A stretch of 64,000 bases of DNA from Dyadobacter sp. SG02 (GTDB taxonomy: Bacteria > Bacteroidota > Bacteroidia > Cytophagales > Spirosomataceae). The notes under the pieces are model-generated. The model had not been told where the DNA came from and did not search any database. It saw only the letters and a program-made list of their open reading frames with translations. The stretch covers positions 186,001 to 250,000 of the forward strand of contig NZ_FNYL01000013.1 in assembly GCF_900109045.1 (NCBI RefSeq), in the 5' to 3' direction. The translations under genes were made by a program, and so were the position numbers. Below are positions 36,603-44,509 of this stretch, one piece after another (position 1 is the first letter of the stretch; each line of letters starts with the position of its first letter).

Positions 36603-37424
36603 CTACTCCCGTGAATACAGCAGCGCGGAAAGGGCCATGGAACTGTCCCTGAGAAAATGTTTGGGGCTAGCGCCCGTAAACTCCCTGAAATCTTTGATAA
36701 AATGCGCCTGATCGTGGTAGTCGCTTTCGTAGGCGATGTTCGTCAGGCCCTGGGAGTCCCGGCCGATGAGCATTTTTAAAACCGCCTGCAACCGGATGAT
36801 CTTGCCGAGTTGCTTGGGACTCACGCCGATCTGCCGGGAAAATTTCCGCTCCAATTGCCGTCTTTTGGATAAATCGTCTTTCAGGATCGAATGAATGGAA
36901 ATGCTTCCTTTCGCGGCAAGGAGCGTTTCAACGGCGGCTTTCACGATTTTATCGATGGTGGCTTTGCTTTTCATTCTTTCCAGCAAAAAACCTTCTATGA
37001 CCTGTATTCTTTGCACCGTGTCTCCGGCACCGGTTATTTTACTTTTCAGGTGGCTGGCCGCCTCTGCGCCGAACAGGTTTTCGACGGGCGTTTCGGTGTT
37101 GGCCAGACTATCGATGGGGACGTCGACAAAATGGGCAAAACCATAGGGATAAAAGCGCACCGCGAAGGAATTTACATAGCCGGTAGGCTGAATAAAGTAA
37201 GGTTCCGTGATCTGGCCAAGTACCATTTCCCGGGGCTGGATAATGAAGTCTTCTTCGGACGTGAACCGTTTTACATCGTCGCCAAGGATAAAAAACAGCT
37301 CGATACACCCGTCCGGCAGTATCCGCTGCTTCGGCGTGCTGCTGTCGGCGGGAACCTGCAATGTCCAGTAACATTTGACAAGCGACCTGAGATCCGCGTG
37401 CGGGGGAAAGATTTGATAATCCAT
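36603..37424 (-). CDS. AraC family transcriptional regulator
   Basis: 273 residues from the ATG at 37424 (an ATG at 37439 would leave almost no leader after the -7 element). The N-terminal half (MDYQIFPPHADLRSLVKCYWTLQ) is the DUF6597-type sensing domain with ILPDGCIELFFILGD. The C-terminal AraC DNA-binding domain has two helix-turn-helices: QLERKFSRQIGVSPKQLGKIIRLQ and GLTNIAYESDYHDQAHFIKDFREFTGASPKHF. Cytoplasmic. A target cannot be named; the VOC lipoprotein gene immediately downstream is the nearest. Confidence 0.88.
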   Translation of the reverse strand: MDYQIFPPHADLRSLVKCYWTLQVPADSSTPKQRILPDGCIELFFILGDDVKRFTSEEDFIIQPREMVLGQITEPYFIQPTGYVNSFAVRFYPYGFAHFVDVPIDSLANTETPVENLFGAEAASHLKSKITGAGDTVQRIQVIEGFLLERMKSKATIDKIVKAAVETLLAAKGSISIHSILKDDLSKRRQLERKFSRQIGVSPKQLGKIIRLQAVLKMLIGRDSQGLTNIAYESDYHDQAHFIKDFREFTGASPKHFLRDSSMALSALLYSRE

Positions 37425-37449
37425 TGACAGACATAACAATGCTTCGCAA

Positions 37450-37457
37450 CAAACCTA
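37450..37457 (-). promoter_or_regulatory. -7 element of the AraC gene
   Basis: TAGGTTTG on the minus strand, the same octamer as upstream of the hybrid regulator. Confidence 0.5.
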
Positions 37458-37519
37458 CTCGAAAAACTCAGGATAATCGTTTTCGGGCAGGTATTGTTGT
37501 TTGAATGAGGCTGTCCTGC

Positions 37520-38380
37520 TCAATATTTGAAACTGACCTCCGACTCGTCACCCGCTTGGGGAAACTCGGGATAGCGGACGGTGGTTTTCAGTTTTTGTAT
37601 CTTTTTGCCCTCCACCTGAAATTGCTGCGTGGTTATGCGTTCGGTTTTGAATGCGCCATTTTTGTCGGGTATCTCATAAGTGATTTGCAGTGGTAACCGG
37701 CCCTTCATGGCGCGGAGTACGGGGAGATTGTAAATGGCGTAATCCGGGTTACCGAAATCTTCGATAAAGAGCCAGGGATCGTGGTCGAACCCGGGGGAAA
37801 AGCCTTTGAGGCTTGTAATGGTCTGATAGCCATCGGATTGTTCCGTGCGCACGCGGGTGAGCTCGCCCGCTTTGTCGTACTCGTAATGGTGCACGATATC
37901 CATGCGCGTGCCCGCGGGTGTGATCTGGTAGCGTTCCAGCTTCTGTACGATGCCATGATCGTCGTACAGGAACACGAGCTTCTGCGCATTGTCGTACGGC
38001 CCGGCATTTTTCTTGACCAGCCGCATGGCCGTAAGCCTGCCTTTCTCGTCAAACTCATAAAATTTTCTCGAAATCGAGCCCGCGACATTAATTCCGGAAA
38101 GCGTTTTGCCCTCGTATTCATACGTTTTGAGCTCGGTCTGGCCGCGGGAACCCGAGTACCGGATGTGATCGATGCTGCTGTCGGGGCGGTAATGGACGGC
38201 GGCTTTGTATTCGAAACTTTCCCAATCGATCTCGCGGATCAGATGGCGGGGTTTCGATGCCGTTTCATCCGGAGCCGGTTCCGGTTCGGGACCCGGCGAT
38301 TTATCTTTGGAACAAGCGGTCAGGAAAAAAAGCATTGCCCACAATAAGGCGGTGAGCGCGCGTTCGTGCACGGTTTTCAT
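37520..38380 (-). CDS. Lipoprotein with YD-like beta repeats
   Basis: 286 residues. Lipobox FFLTACSK near residue 23, then a Pro/Glu-rich linker (PGPEPEPAPDE). The mature domain is repetitive beta sequence with YEYEGKTL, YEFDEKGRLTAMRL and YEYDKAGELTRVR, similar to DUF4595-like and RHS/YD-type repeats of Bacteroidetes lipoproteins. No catalytic motif. Probably on the cell surface. Transcribed toward the AraC gene, which has its own promoter. Confidence 0.7.
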   Translation of the reverse strand: MKTVHERALTALLWAMLFFLTACSKDKSPGPEPEPAPDETASKPRHLIREIDWESFEYKAAVHYRPDSSIDHIRYSGSRGQTELKTYEYEGKTLSGINVAGSISRKFYEFDEKGRLTAMRLVKKNAGPYDNAQKLVFLYDDHGIVQKLERYQITPAGTRMDIVHHYEYDKAGELTRVRTEQSDGYQTITSLKGFSPGFDHDPWLFIEDFGNPDYAIYNLPVLRAMKGRLPLQITYEIPDKNGAFKTERITTQQFQVEGKKIQKLKTTVRYPEFPQAGDESEVSFKY

Positions 38381-38542
38381 GGCTGGTAAAATTGGATTGA
38401 ATTACGAACGAGCGGGATGCGCGGCAGGTGCCTTTTAAAAATATCGGCAAGTTTACCGGTTCGCCCGCGACCGGGCAACTTCCGGCGACAGACGGCACGG
38501 TTGCGGAGACGAGTGGCAATACCGTTAACTTAATAAAATTTC

Positions 38543-38558
38543 ATCGTAATATTGCGAT
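38543..38558. promoter_or_regulatory. ArsR operator upstream of arsR
   Basis: ATCGTAATATTGCGAT, a near-perfect palindrome. A sister site lies before the next gene (38940-38955). It covers the -33 region of the arsR promoter, so bound repressor would exclude RNA polymerase. Confidence 0.75.
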
Positions 38559-38581
38559 ATAAAATTTTTATATTATGTTTG
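38552..38581 (+). promoter_or_regulatory. arsR promoter
   Basis: TTG at 38552-38554, 19 bases, then TATGTTTG at 38574-38581. The predicted start of transcription falls at or next to the arsR ATG (38586), implying a leaderless message. Confidence 0.6.
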
Positions 38582-38585
38582 AAGC

Positions 38586-38915
38586 ATGGGAGTAACGAAA
38601 ACGGAAATATTCACCGGGCAGCAGAACCGGATCGCGGACCTGGCAAAGGCATTTGCGCACCCGGCGCGGGTGGCCATTTTGCAATTGCTGATTGCCCGCA
38701 AGGCGTGCGTTTGCGGTGACCTGGTAGGCGAGCTGGAACTCGCCCAGGCGACCGTTTCGCAGCATTTGAAAGAGCTGAAACGGATAGGCATTATCCAGGG
38801 GGAAATCAACCCGCCGCGCGTTTGCTACTGCATTAACCCGCCGGTTTGGGAAGAAGCACGGCAAGCATTCGGCTCGCTGCTGGAATCCTTTGATCAAGTA
38901 TCCTGCTGCAACTAG
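38586..38915 (+). CDS. arsR: ArsR family metalloid-responsive repressor
   Basis: 109 residues with one winged helix-turn-helix (about 15-90): [12 protein letters not shown], then [19 protein letters not shown] as recognition helix and wing. CVCGDL at residues 40-45 matches the ELCVCDL-type site where two cysteines bind arsenite or antimonite and release DNA. The C-terminus adds SCCN. First gene of the arsR-DUF6428-arsC cluster; autorepression is expected from the operator over its promoter. A different metal cannot be fully excluded, but the ArsC gene supports arsenic. Confidence 0.92.
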   Translation: MGVTKTEIFTGQQNRIADLAKAFAHPARVAILQLLIARKACVCGDLVGELELAQATVSQHLKELKRIGIIQGEINPPRVCYCINPPVWEEARQAFGSLLESFDQVSCCN

Positions 38916-38939
38916 GCGGGTATTTTTTTGAGTTAATTA

Positions 38940-38955
38940 ATCGTAATATTACAAT
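38940..38955. promoter_or_regulatory. Second ArsR operator
   Basis: ATCGTAATATTACAAT, 13 of 16 positions as in the arsR site, 15 bases before the DUF6428 ATG and downstream of a TTTTTTTG -33-like box (38923-38930). Indicates a second regulated promoter inside the cluster. Confidence 0.7.
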
Positions 38956-38969
38956 ATAACAATAAAGCT

Positions 38970-39455
38970 ATGGTGAACCAACTGAATCCCGTTACCTGGG
39001 GCGACTTCAAAAGTACGCTCGAACAAAATCCTGATCTGCACCTGCAATTCGAATATGAATCGGGGAAGTTTGTGGATAGCTCTTTTCATATCACCGAAAT
39101 CAAACAAGCCCCCATCGTTTCGGTAGATTGCGGTGGGCAGATGAATAGCTGGACGGAGGTGATCGTGCAATTGTGGGAACCTGCTATCAAAGAGGCCGAC
39201 CGGTCGATGAAAGTAGGCAAGGCGCTTAAAATCGTCGATCTTGTCGAAAAATCACTGCCATTGAACCCGAAAGCGGTCGTTAAAATCGAATTCGGTAATT
39301 CGAAATTCGATACGCGCCAGATGTACCCGGGCACTTTTGTTTCGGAAGGGGAAACATTTACCGTGAACCTGGTTCCGGACTTTACGCAATGCAAGGCGCA
39401 GGTACGGAATCAGAGCTGTGGAACGCCGTCGGCCGGATCATCCTGCTGCGCTTGA
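38970..39455 (+). CDS. DUF6428 protein of the arsenic cluster
   Basis: 161 residues, cytoplasmic, no membrane segment. It starts VNQLNPVTWGDFKSTLEQNPDLHLQFEY and continues FHITEIKQAPIVSVDCGG and WTEVIVQLWEP, a protein repeatedly found between arsR and arsC in Bacteroidetes. The function is unknown. The C-terminal tail is cysteine-rich (SCGTPSAGSSCCA), which could bind arsenite or a metal; this is inference. It has its own ArsR box and lies 27 bases before arsC. Confidence 0.75.
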   Translation: MVNQLNPVTWGDFKSTLEQNPDLHLQFEYESGKFVDSSFHITEIKQAPIVSVDCGGQMNSWTEVIVQLWEPAIKEADRSMKVGKALKIVDLVEKSLPLNPKAVVKIEFGNSKFDTRQMYPGTFVSEGETFTVNLVPDFTQCKAQVRNQSCGTPSAGSSCCA

Positions 39456-39482
39456 CCATTCATTGACACAAATTATACCAAA

Positions 39483-39905
39483 ATGAAAAAAGTGCTGGTA
39501 CTATGCACCGGTAACAGTTGCCGGAGCCAGATTGCGGAAGGGTATCTGAGGCATTTTGCCGGAGATGTCGCTGTCGTATATAGTGCAGGGGTCGAAACAC
39601 ATGGCGTGAACCCTAAGGCCATCACCATTATGGCAGAAGACGGAATCGATATTTCCCGTCATACATCGAACAACATAGATGAATACGGCAACATTGACTT
39701 CGATTTCGTCATTACGGTTTGCGATAATGCCAGGGAGCGTTGCCCTTACTTTCCAACCAATGCCAGGAAATTCCACTACAATTTCCCCGACCCGGCGAAG
39801 GCGAAGGCTACCGGCACGGAGGCTGAGGTAATGAATGAATTCCGGGCTGTTCGTGAGCAGATTAAGGGATACGTGGAAGAATTTGTCAAAGAGAATCTAC
39901 ATTAA
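39483..39905 (+). CDS. arsC: Arsenate reductase, low-molecular-weight phosphatase fold
   Basis: 140 residues. Reduces arsenate to arsenite using a relay of cysteines and thioredoxin. The P-loop CTGNSCRS (residues 8-15) has the nucleophile Cys8. ITVCDNARERCP carries the two further redox cysteines, about residues 80 and 87, of the thioredoxin-coupled class. FNFPDPAKA-like HYNFPDPAKAKATG supplies the Asp general acid. Last gene of the cluster; no Acr3 or ArsB pump gene follows. Its end overlaps the convergent glycosylase gene by 20 bases. Confidence 0.93.
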   Translation: MKKVLVLCTGNSCRSQIAEGYLRHFAGDVAVVYSAGVETHGVNPKAITIMAEDGIDISRHTSNNIDEYGNIDFDFVITVCDNARERCPYFPTNARKFHYNFPDPAKAKATGTEAEVMNEFRAVREQIKGYVEEFVKENLH

Positions 39906-41088
39906 TCCCCTCGAGAATCGTTTCGAGATAAGTTTCATTGTTAGACTTTTTGAAAACAATATCCCTGCATTGGTTGAATTTGACGAAGCCTTGAAGCGTT
40001 TTGATGAATCTTTCAATCGTAATGTTATCCAGATCGACGGGTTCAAAATGCAGGTTATGGACGATCAGTACTTTTCGTTTGCGGTCTGCTTTGGCGTCCA
40101 TCCTTGCAATAAATGTCTCGCCTGCAAGTACCGGCAGTGAAAAATAGCCATATTGCCGTTTTGGGGCGGGTACGAAGCATTCGATCTGGTAGTCGAAATG
40201 GAAGAAGTCTTTCAACCGGTGGCGGAAGACATTCAATATGTCGAACGGAGAAAGGATGAAGACGTCGCCGGATATTTCGGGGTTAATTTCCTGATCGGGA
40301 AGCATGTAAAGCGGACCTTTCAGCTCTTCTACGACCACCGTTTTTACTTCGCCGGTCCGCGCCATTTTCTCCAACTCCTTTTTGACCAGATTACCTTTCA
40401 CGTGGCGGGCGCGCCAGGCGATTTCTTTCGCATATGCAATCCCGAGCGCGCCCAATGTCCGCCGGATCACGAAACGGGCATATTCCTCGTCAGTGGGCAT
40501 AGTAAGGTCCGTTTCCGGCGGCACGGTGTTCAGCGGCAGTACATAAACTTTCTGAAAGCCTTTCGTGCGGGTGATCATCAGCGCGCCATCCAGGTAAAGC
40601 CTTTCGAGCGCTACTTTGGCCGGTCGCCAGTCCCACCAACCGGTGCTCGCTTCCACGCGGTCGTTGTCAAAATCGCCCACCATGAGCGATTCTTCCCGCT
40701 CCGCCCGGTCGAGTACCTCTTTCATTAAACCAATTTCCGCCGGGGTAAGCGGCGGGCGCTGCATTTTGAATGCATTTTTTACAGGCAACGAAAACCGGAA
40801 ATCGTACATGGGGAGGTAACCCGCATCCGAAGAAAAGTATTCGAAAATACTGCCGTCCTCGCAAAGCTGGCCCAGCCACTCGGTTTGATAGCCGGGAATG
40901 CGGGCGGCCATGACGTGGTGATGGGCACGCTCGACGACGTAGTTGGTATCCAGCTGTACAAAACCCAGGTGGTCGATCAGGCGGTAAACAGCTTCGATCC
41001 CCGTCCCGAACTGCGATTTCCGCGCGAGCCCGGCAGCGTTAAGGATGATCTTTCTTGCTTGCGTTTTGGTAAGGGTAACAGGCTCCAT
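39886..41088 (-). CDS. YcaQ/AlkX-type winged-helix DNA glycosylase
   Basis: 400 residues of the HTH_42 (winged-helix) family. Members unhook DNA interstrand crosslinks or excise bulky alkylated bases. The family active-site motif is visible as VQLDTNYVVERAHHH (about 43-57): Q-x-D, the YcaQ/AlkX type, rather than Q-x-Q of AlkZ. GYLPMYDFRFSLP and GWWDWRPAKVALERLYLDG are conserved segments; the C-terminal beta domain contains DVFILSPFDILN and RMDAKADRKRKVLIVHNLHFE. Cytoplasmic DNA repair. It converges on arsC with a 20-base overlap of coding ends. Confidence 0.9.
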   Translation of the reverse strand: MEPVTLTKTQARKIILNAAGLARKSQFGTGIEAVYRLIDHLGFVQLDTNYVVERAHHHVMAARIPGYQTEWLGQLCEDGSIFEYFSSDAGYLPMYDFRFSLPVKNAFKMQRPPLTPAEIGLMKEVLDRAEREESLMVGDFDNDRVEASTGWWDWRPAKVALERLYLDGALMITRTKGFQKVYVLPLNTVPPETDLTMPTDEEYARFVIRRTLGALGIAYAKEIAWRARHVKGNLVKKELEKMARTGEVKTVVVEELKGPLYMLPDQEINPEISGDVFILSPFDILNVFRHRLKDFFHFDYQIECFVPAPKRQYGYFSLPVLAGETFIARMDAKADRKRKVLIVHNLHFEPVDLDNITIERFIKTLQGFVKFNQCRDIVFKKSNNETYLETILEGINVDSL

Positions 41089-41153
41089 GGGGCTACTTCC
41101 GAGTTGAAAAGTCTTCGAAAGTACAAAATGTGGGCGCTTATGGTTCTACTGGT

Positions 41154-41189
41154 CAGCAAAGGGCCCGGCAAACACCGGGCTCTTTGCTG
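41154..41189 (-). terminator. Hairpin after the choice-of-anchor A gene
   Basis: CAGCAAAG-GCCCGG and CCGGGC-CTTTGCTG with one mismatch and a CAAACA loop, seven bases past the stop at 41196. Strong stem, weak U tail. Confidence 0.55.
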
Positions 41190-41195
41190 TAACAA

Positions 41196-42683
41196 CTATC
41201 TGCGAATCAAAATCTTATCCGATTCAACAGCGCCATTCACCCGGGTCATCGTGACGACGTACATGCCTGACGGCAGGTTTTTGCAATCGATACCTGCGGC
41301 GGGGATTTCTTGCGCCTGATATACTTTGCGTCCCGACAAGTCGGTTATCGTGAGCAATGCCACATTCGTGTTGCTGCGGATTAAAATCTTGTCAGAAGCC
41401 GGATTGGGGAAGAGGGTAATGGACGAACCTGCTTCAATGCGCACGTTTTGAATGCTGCTATATGCAAAGGTTTCATCCAGGTCTATCATTTTGAGGCGGT
41501 AAAGGTTTTCACCATTGGCGGGGGACTGGTCGGTGAAGGTGTAATGGACCGATTGAGCGCTTTCTCCGTGGGATAGCACCGTTCCGATCCGGTTCCATGA
41601 CTTCCCGTTGAGGCTGTGCTCGATTTCGAAACGGTCGCTGTTTGTTTCCGAAGTGGTGGTCCAGCGGAGGGCGACAGACGCATTTTCACCGGTGGCGGAG
41701 AATTTCGCCAGCGTCACGGGCAGGACGATCGTATTTTCTTCGAAATAGAAGTTGTGAAATTCGAATCCGCCCTGCTGGTCAAAATGCCCGCCGATGATCG
41801 ACTGTCCGTTAATGGAGCCTCCATTGCCGTTCAGGCTGGCTTTCGGTGCCAGGAAGCTACCCAAAAATTTGAAATGCGCGAGCGAGATCGAAGTGGCGTT
41901 CGGGAAGTTAAACAGTACTTTGTTATTCTCTTTGTCGGCGCCGTTCATTTTCATGCTGCCGCCATTGATCGAAAGTGATGAATTGAGGACATTGATGATC
42001 GCCGAGGCGCCCTCCGGTATATCCACCCTGATTTCATCGCTGCTCATGTTCGGGGGCAGTGTGATGTCGAAAACGTTTAAGCCCAGGCTGGTACCGGTGA
42101 GCGTATATTGATGATAGTTGTCCCAGGCCGTGGTACCGGTGTTGGGCAATGCATTCAGTGTGCCGCTCAGCGTGCGGTAATAGTCCAGAAGCTTATTGTC
42201 CGAGAACTTGATGTGGTCGAATTTTCCGCCTGTAATACTGCTCACGGCCGGGGCGGTCAGGCTGGGGAACACCGTGCCGTTGGGGGCGGTATTGTAAACC
42301 AGGCTACCCCGCAGGCCCCAGTTACCAATGTTGTTGAATGACCCGTTGACGACAAGGTTATCCGTATTGTTCGGTGCATTAACACCCATTACGCCCATAC
42401 CCACGCTGTACCCCGCCGTGGTAAGGGTGAAATCACCGGCTACGGCCAGCCGCCCTTCCACGTCGCCGGAATTGCTCTGAAAATTCCCGAAAATGATCGC
42501 GTTGAAATTACCTGTCCCGACAAAGCCGGAGGACAGATATTCGTCCGGAATGGTCAATGGGGTCTTGTTTCCCTGGGCAACCGACTGCTGCCAGGCGGCA
42601 AAAAGTAGACCAGAACTAATTAGGGCGGTCCGGTAGAATTTAAAAGACCTGGACGCGTGGCTGAATGTAGAAAAAATTTTCAT
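41196..42683 (-). CDS. Choice-of-anchor A protein with T9SS sorting domain
   Basis: 495 residues. Signal peptide with long basic n-region, ending SVAQ (residue 36). The choice-of-anchor A domain (about 45-325) opens FNAIIFGNFQSNSGDVEGRLAVAGD and ends GHFDQQGGFEFHNFYFE; in other phyla it is followed by LPXTG or PEP-CTERM anchors, here by the type IX signal. Then a fibronectin-like segment (LPVTLAKFSA, RWTTTSETNSDRFEIE) and the sorting domain about 420-495 (LFPNPASDKILI, ESDKILIRR). A surface or released structural protein. A 12-bp palindrome, GTAACTAGTTAC (42709-42720), lies upstream. Confidence 0.88.
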   Translation of the reverse strand: MKIFSTFSHASRSFKFYRTALISSGLLFAAWQQSVAQGNKTPLTIPDEYLSSGFVGTGNFNAIIFGNFQSNSGDVEGRLAVAGDFTLTTAGYSVGMGVMGVNAPNNTDNLVVNGSFNNIGNWGLRGSLVYNTAPNGTVFPSLTAPAVSSITGGKFDHIKFSDNKLLDYYRTLSGTLNALPNTGTTAWDNYHQYTLTGTSLGLNVFDITLPPNMSSDEIRVDIPEGASAIINVLNSSLSINGGSMKMNGADKENNKVLFNFPNATSISLAHFKFLGSFLAPKASLNGNGGSINGQSIIGGHFDQQGGFEFHNFYFEENTIVLPVTLAKFSATGENASVALRWTTTSETNSDRFEIEHSLNGKSWNRIGTVLSHGESAQSVHYTFTDQSPANGENLYRLKMIDLDETFAYSSIQNVRIEAGSSITLFPNPASDKILIRSNTNVALLTITDLSGRKVYQAQEIPAAGIDCKNLPSGMYVVTMTRVNGAVESDKILIRR

Positions 42684-42983
42684 AACATTTTGATAGAGAA
42701 GGAATTGAGTAACTAGTTACCGGAATTTACATCATGAAATATGTATAATTCAATTAAATTTTCCTCAATACGGCACTTCTCCTCAAAATGTCATGCAAAA
42801 ATGGAAAACACCCGAAAATGACTTGAAAACGAGTAAACTTGTTTAGGTATGAATGTAGAAATAGCGCGATCAGGGTTATAATAGTATGCGCATGAGTTTT
42901 AGAGAAAAAATCAGCCCCATTCAGAACTTGTTGGGAGCAGGTTCCGAATGCGGGCTGATTGATTTTTACCTGAACTTACTAAC
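42684..42983. other. 300-base intergenic region
   Basis: AT-rich leader of the leftward choice-of-anchor A gene with the palindrome GTAACTAGTTAC at 42709-42720, and at its right end the terminator of the next leftward gene. I see no gene in it. Confidence 0.7.
42905..42960 (-). terminator. Terminator of the second T9SS gene
   Basis: AATCAGCCC pairs with GGGCTGATT, and inner ATTC/GAAT and GAAC/GTTC extend the stem; a TTTTTTCTCT tail follows on the minus strand. Confidence 0.8.
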
Positions 42984-44471
42984 CTAGTCTTTCAGCACTT
43001 TGAAACTTTTGCCGTTGACAATGACAATGTAAATGCCAGGCTTCTGGCCTCGGAGATCAATCTCGCGGAGATTTTGGAGCGAGGCCGCCGCATGATCCAC
43101 CGGAGCGGCTATGCGCGTTACCTTCGAACCGTCGGCCCTGAATATCTCCACCGATTGCAACGCAGCACCGGATTCGATGCGGAGTATGTCCGTAACCGGG
43201 TTTGGATAAACTTTGATGCCGATAGCTGCCTCAAACCGGATTGAGATGGTTTTGGAGAAGGCAAATGTGCCGTCGCGGTCGACCTGTTTCAGCCGGTAAT
43301 AGTTTGTTTCGGCCAGAGGCATCTGATCGGCAAACGCGTAATTCACAATAACCTTACTGTCGCCCTTTGCGTCCACCTGACCGATCGGCTCAAAGTTTCT
43401 GGCGTCGCTGCTTCTTTGTACCTCAAAATGCGACGCATTGATCTCCTCGGTCGTTGCCCAATTGAGCGCAACGGTATTTTCGACGGCCTTACCCGTGAAA
43501 CTGACTAATGTGACAGGCAGGGGAGGCTCAACGCTGCCGATGGCGAGCGCGGTAATGGACGTTCCGGCCGGGATGGTGCCGCTCAACGCATTGTTTTCGG
43601 CCGCTGCACTGGCACCGGTTGTGCCTAGCGCTACCCACTGGGTGCCGTTCCAGCCTACCAGGCGAAGATCGGCCGGCAGGGCAAAGCCCGTCACGTCGGG
43701 AATAGAAACCGTAACCGCCACATTGTCGTCGCTTCCGGCCGGATTGATCCAGTCCCAAAAGCCGACGGGGCTTATCGCTTCAATGGGCGCGGCCAGGGCC
43801 GTCAGGCTGTGCGTAGCGCCGTCGGACGGGTCGGTAACCGTGGCCGGGCTGCCCACGAACCAGGCGGTGCTGATGGTCGCGGCGGCGGCGGGGGCTGAAA
43901 TGGACACCGTACGCAGGTCGGTACCGCTGCCCACGGGAAATACAAATGCATCATCACCTGACTTGGTTACATAACCGTTTACGTGCTGCGCATCCGTATT
44001 TCCGCCGGCATAGCCCGCTCCGTCGGCTAAGCGAAGCGAACTGATAGTGTGCGTATTGCGTGTAGTACTTATGATCCCGCTCGTGCCGAAAGACAGCGTT
44101 CCGGCCACGTTGGCGCCGGCTGTATTCGTGATTGCGACCGTTCCGCCGTTTTGAAATTGCAGGCTGTGGAAACCGGGCGCTGATGATCCGCTGATCGTCA
44201 ATGCACCCGCCGCGTTGAACAGGTCGAGGCTGTTCGTCTGTCCGAGCCAGGTACCATTATTCTGAAAGCTCAGGTTACCGTGCTCGTAGGTAGACGCGTT
44301 GGCCAGTGTTACGCTCCCGCCCGCTTGTACGACGGTACCGTTGGGTGAGTAGTCGCTTAAATAGCCCGCGTTAATGCTCACCGGATCGGGTGGGCCGTAG
44401 GTGGTAAATGTTTGTCCGTGTGCCTGCATTACCCACAAGGGCAATGCCAGGGCTATCAGTCTTTTTTTCAT
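42984..44471 (-). CDS. T9SS type A sorting-domain surface protein
   Basis: 495 residues. Signal peptide ending MQAHGQ (residue 20). The body is a beta-helix-like series of short Gly/Asn/Ser repeats (GNLSFQNNGTWLGQ, FHSLQFQNGGTVAITN, GTLSFGTSGI). A typical linker follows (LPVTLVSFTGKAVENTVALNWATTEEINASHFEVQ), then the sorting domain from about 420 (IKVYPNPVTDILRI, FKVLKD). Probably displayed or released as a structural protein. It lies 38 bases downstream of the S74 gene and is likely co-transcribed with it. Confidence 0.85.
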   Translation of the reverse strand: MKKRLIALALPLWVMQAHGQTFTTYGPPDPVSINAGYLSDYSPNGTVVQAGGSVTLANASTYEHGNLSFQNNGTWLGQTNSLDLFNAAGALTISGSSAPGFHSLQFQNGGTVAITNTAGANVAGTLSFGTSGIISTTRNTHTISSLRLADGAGYAGGNTDAQHVNGYVTKSGDDAFVFPVGSGTDLRTVSISAPAAAATISTAWFVGSPATVTDPSDGATHSLTALAAPIEAISPVGFWDWINPAGSDDNVAVTVSIPDVTGFALPADLRLVGWNGTQWVALGTTGASAAAENNALSGTIPAGTSITALAIGSVEPPLPVTLVSFTGKAVENTVALNWATTEEINASHFEVQRSSDARNFEPIGQVDAKGDSKVIVNYAFADQMPLAETNYYRLKQVDRDGTFAFSKTISIRFEAAIGIKVYPNPVTDILRIESGAALQSVEIFRADGSKVTRIAAPVDHAAASLQNLREIDLRGQKPGIYIVIVNGKSFKVLKD

Positions 44472-44509
44472 ACCATTTGTTTTTAAAGGTGAACAATCAG
44501 TATGAATGA

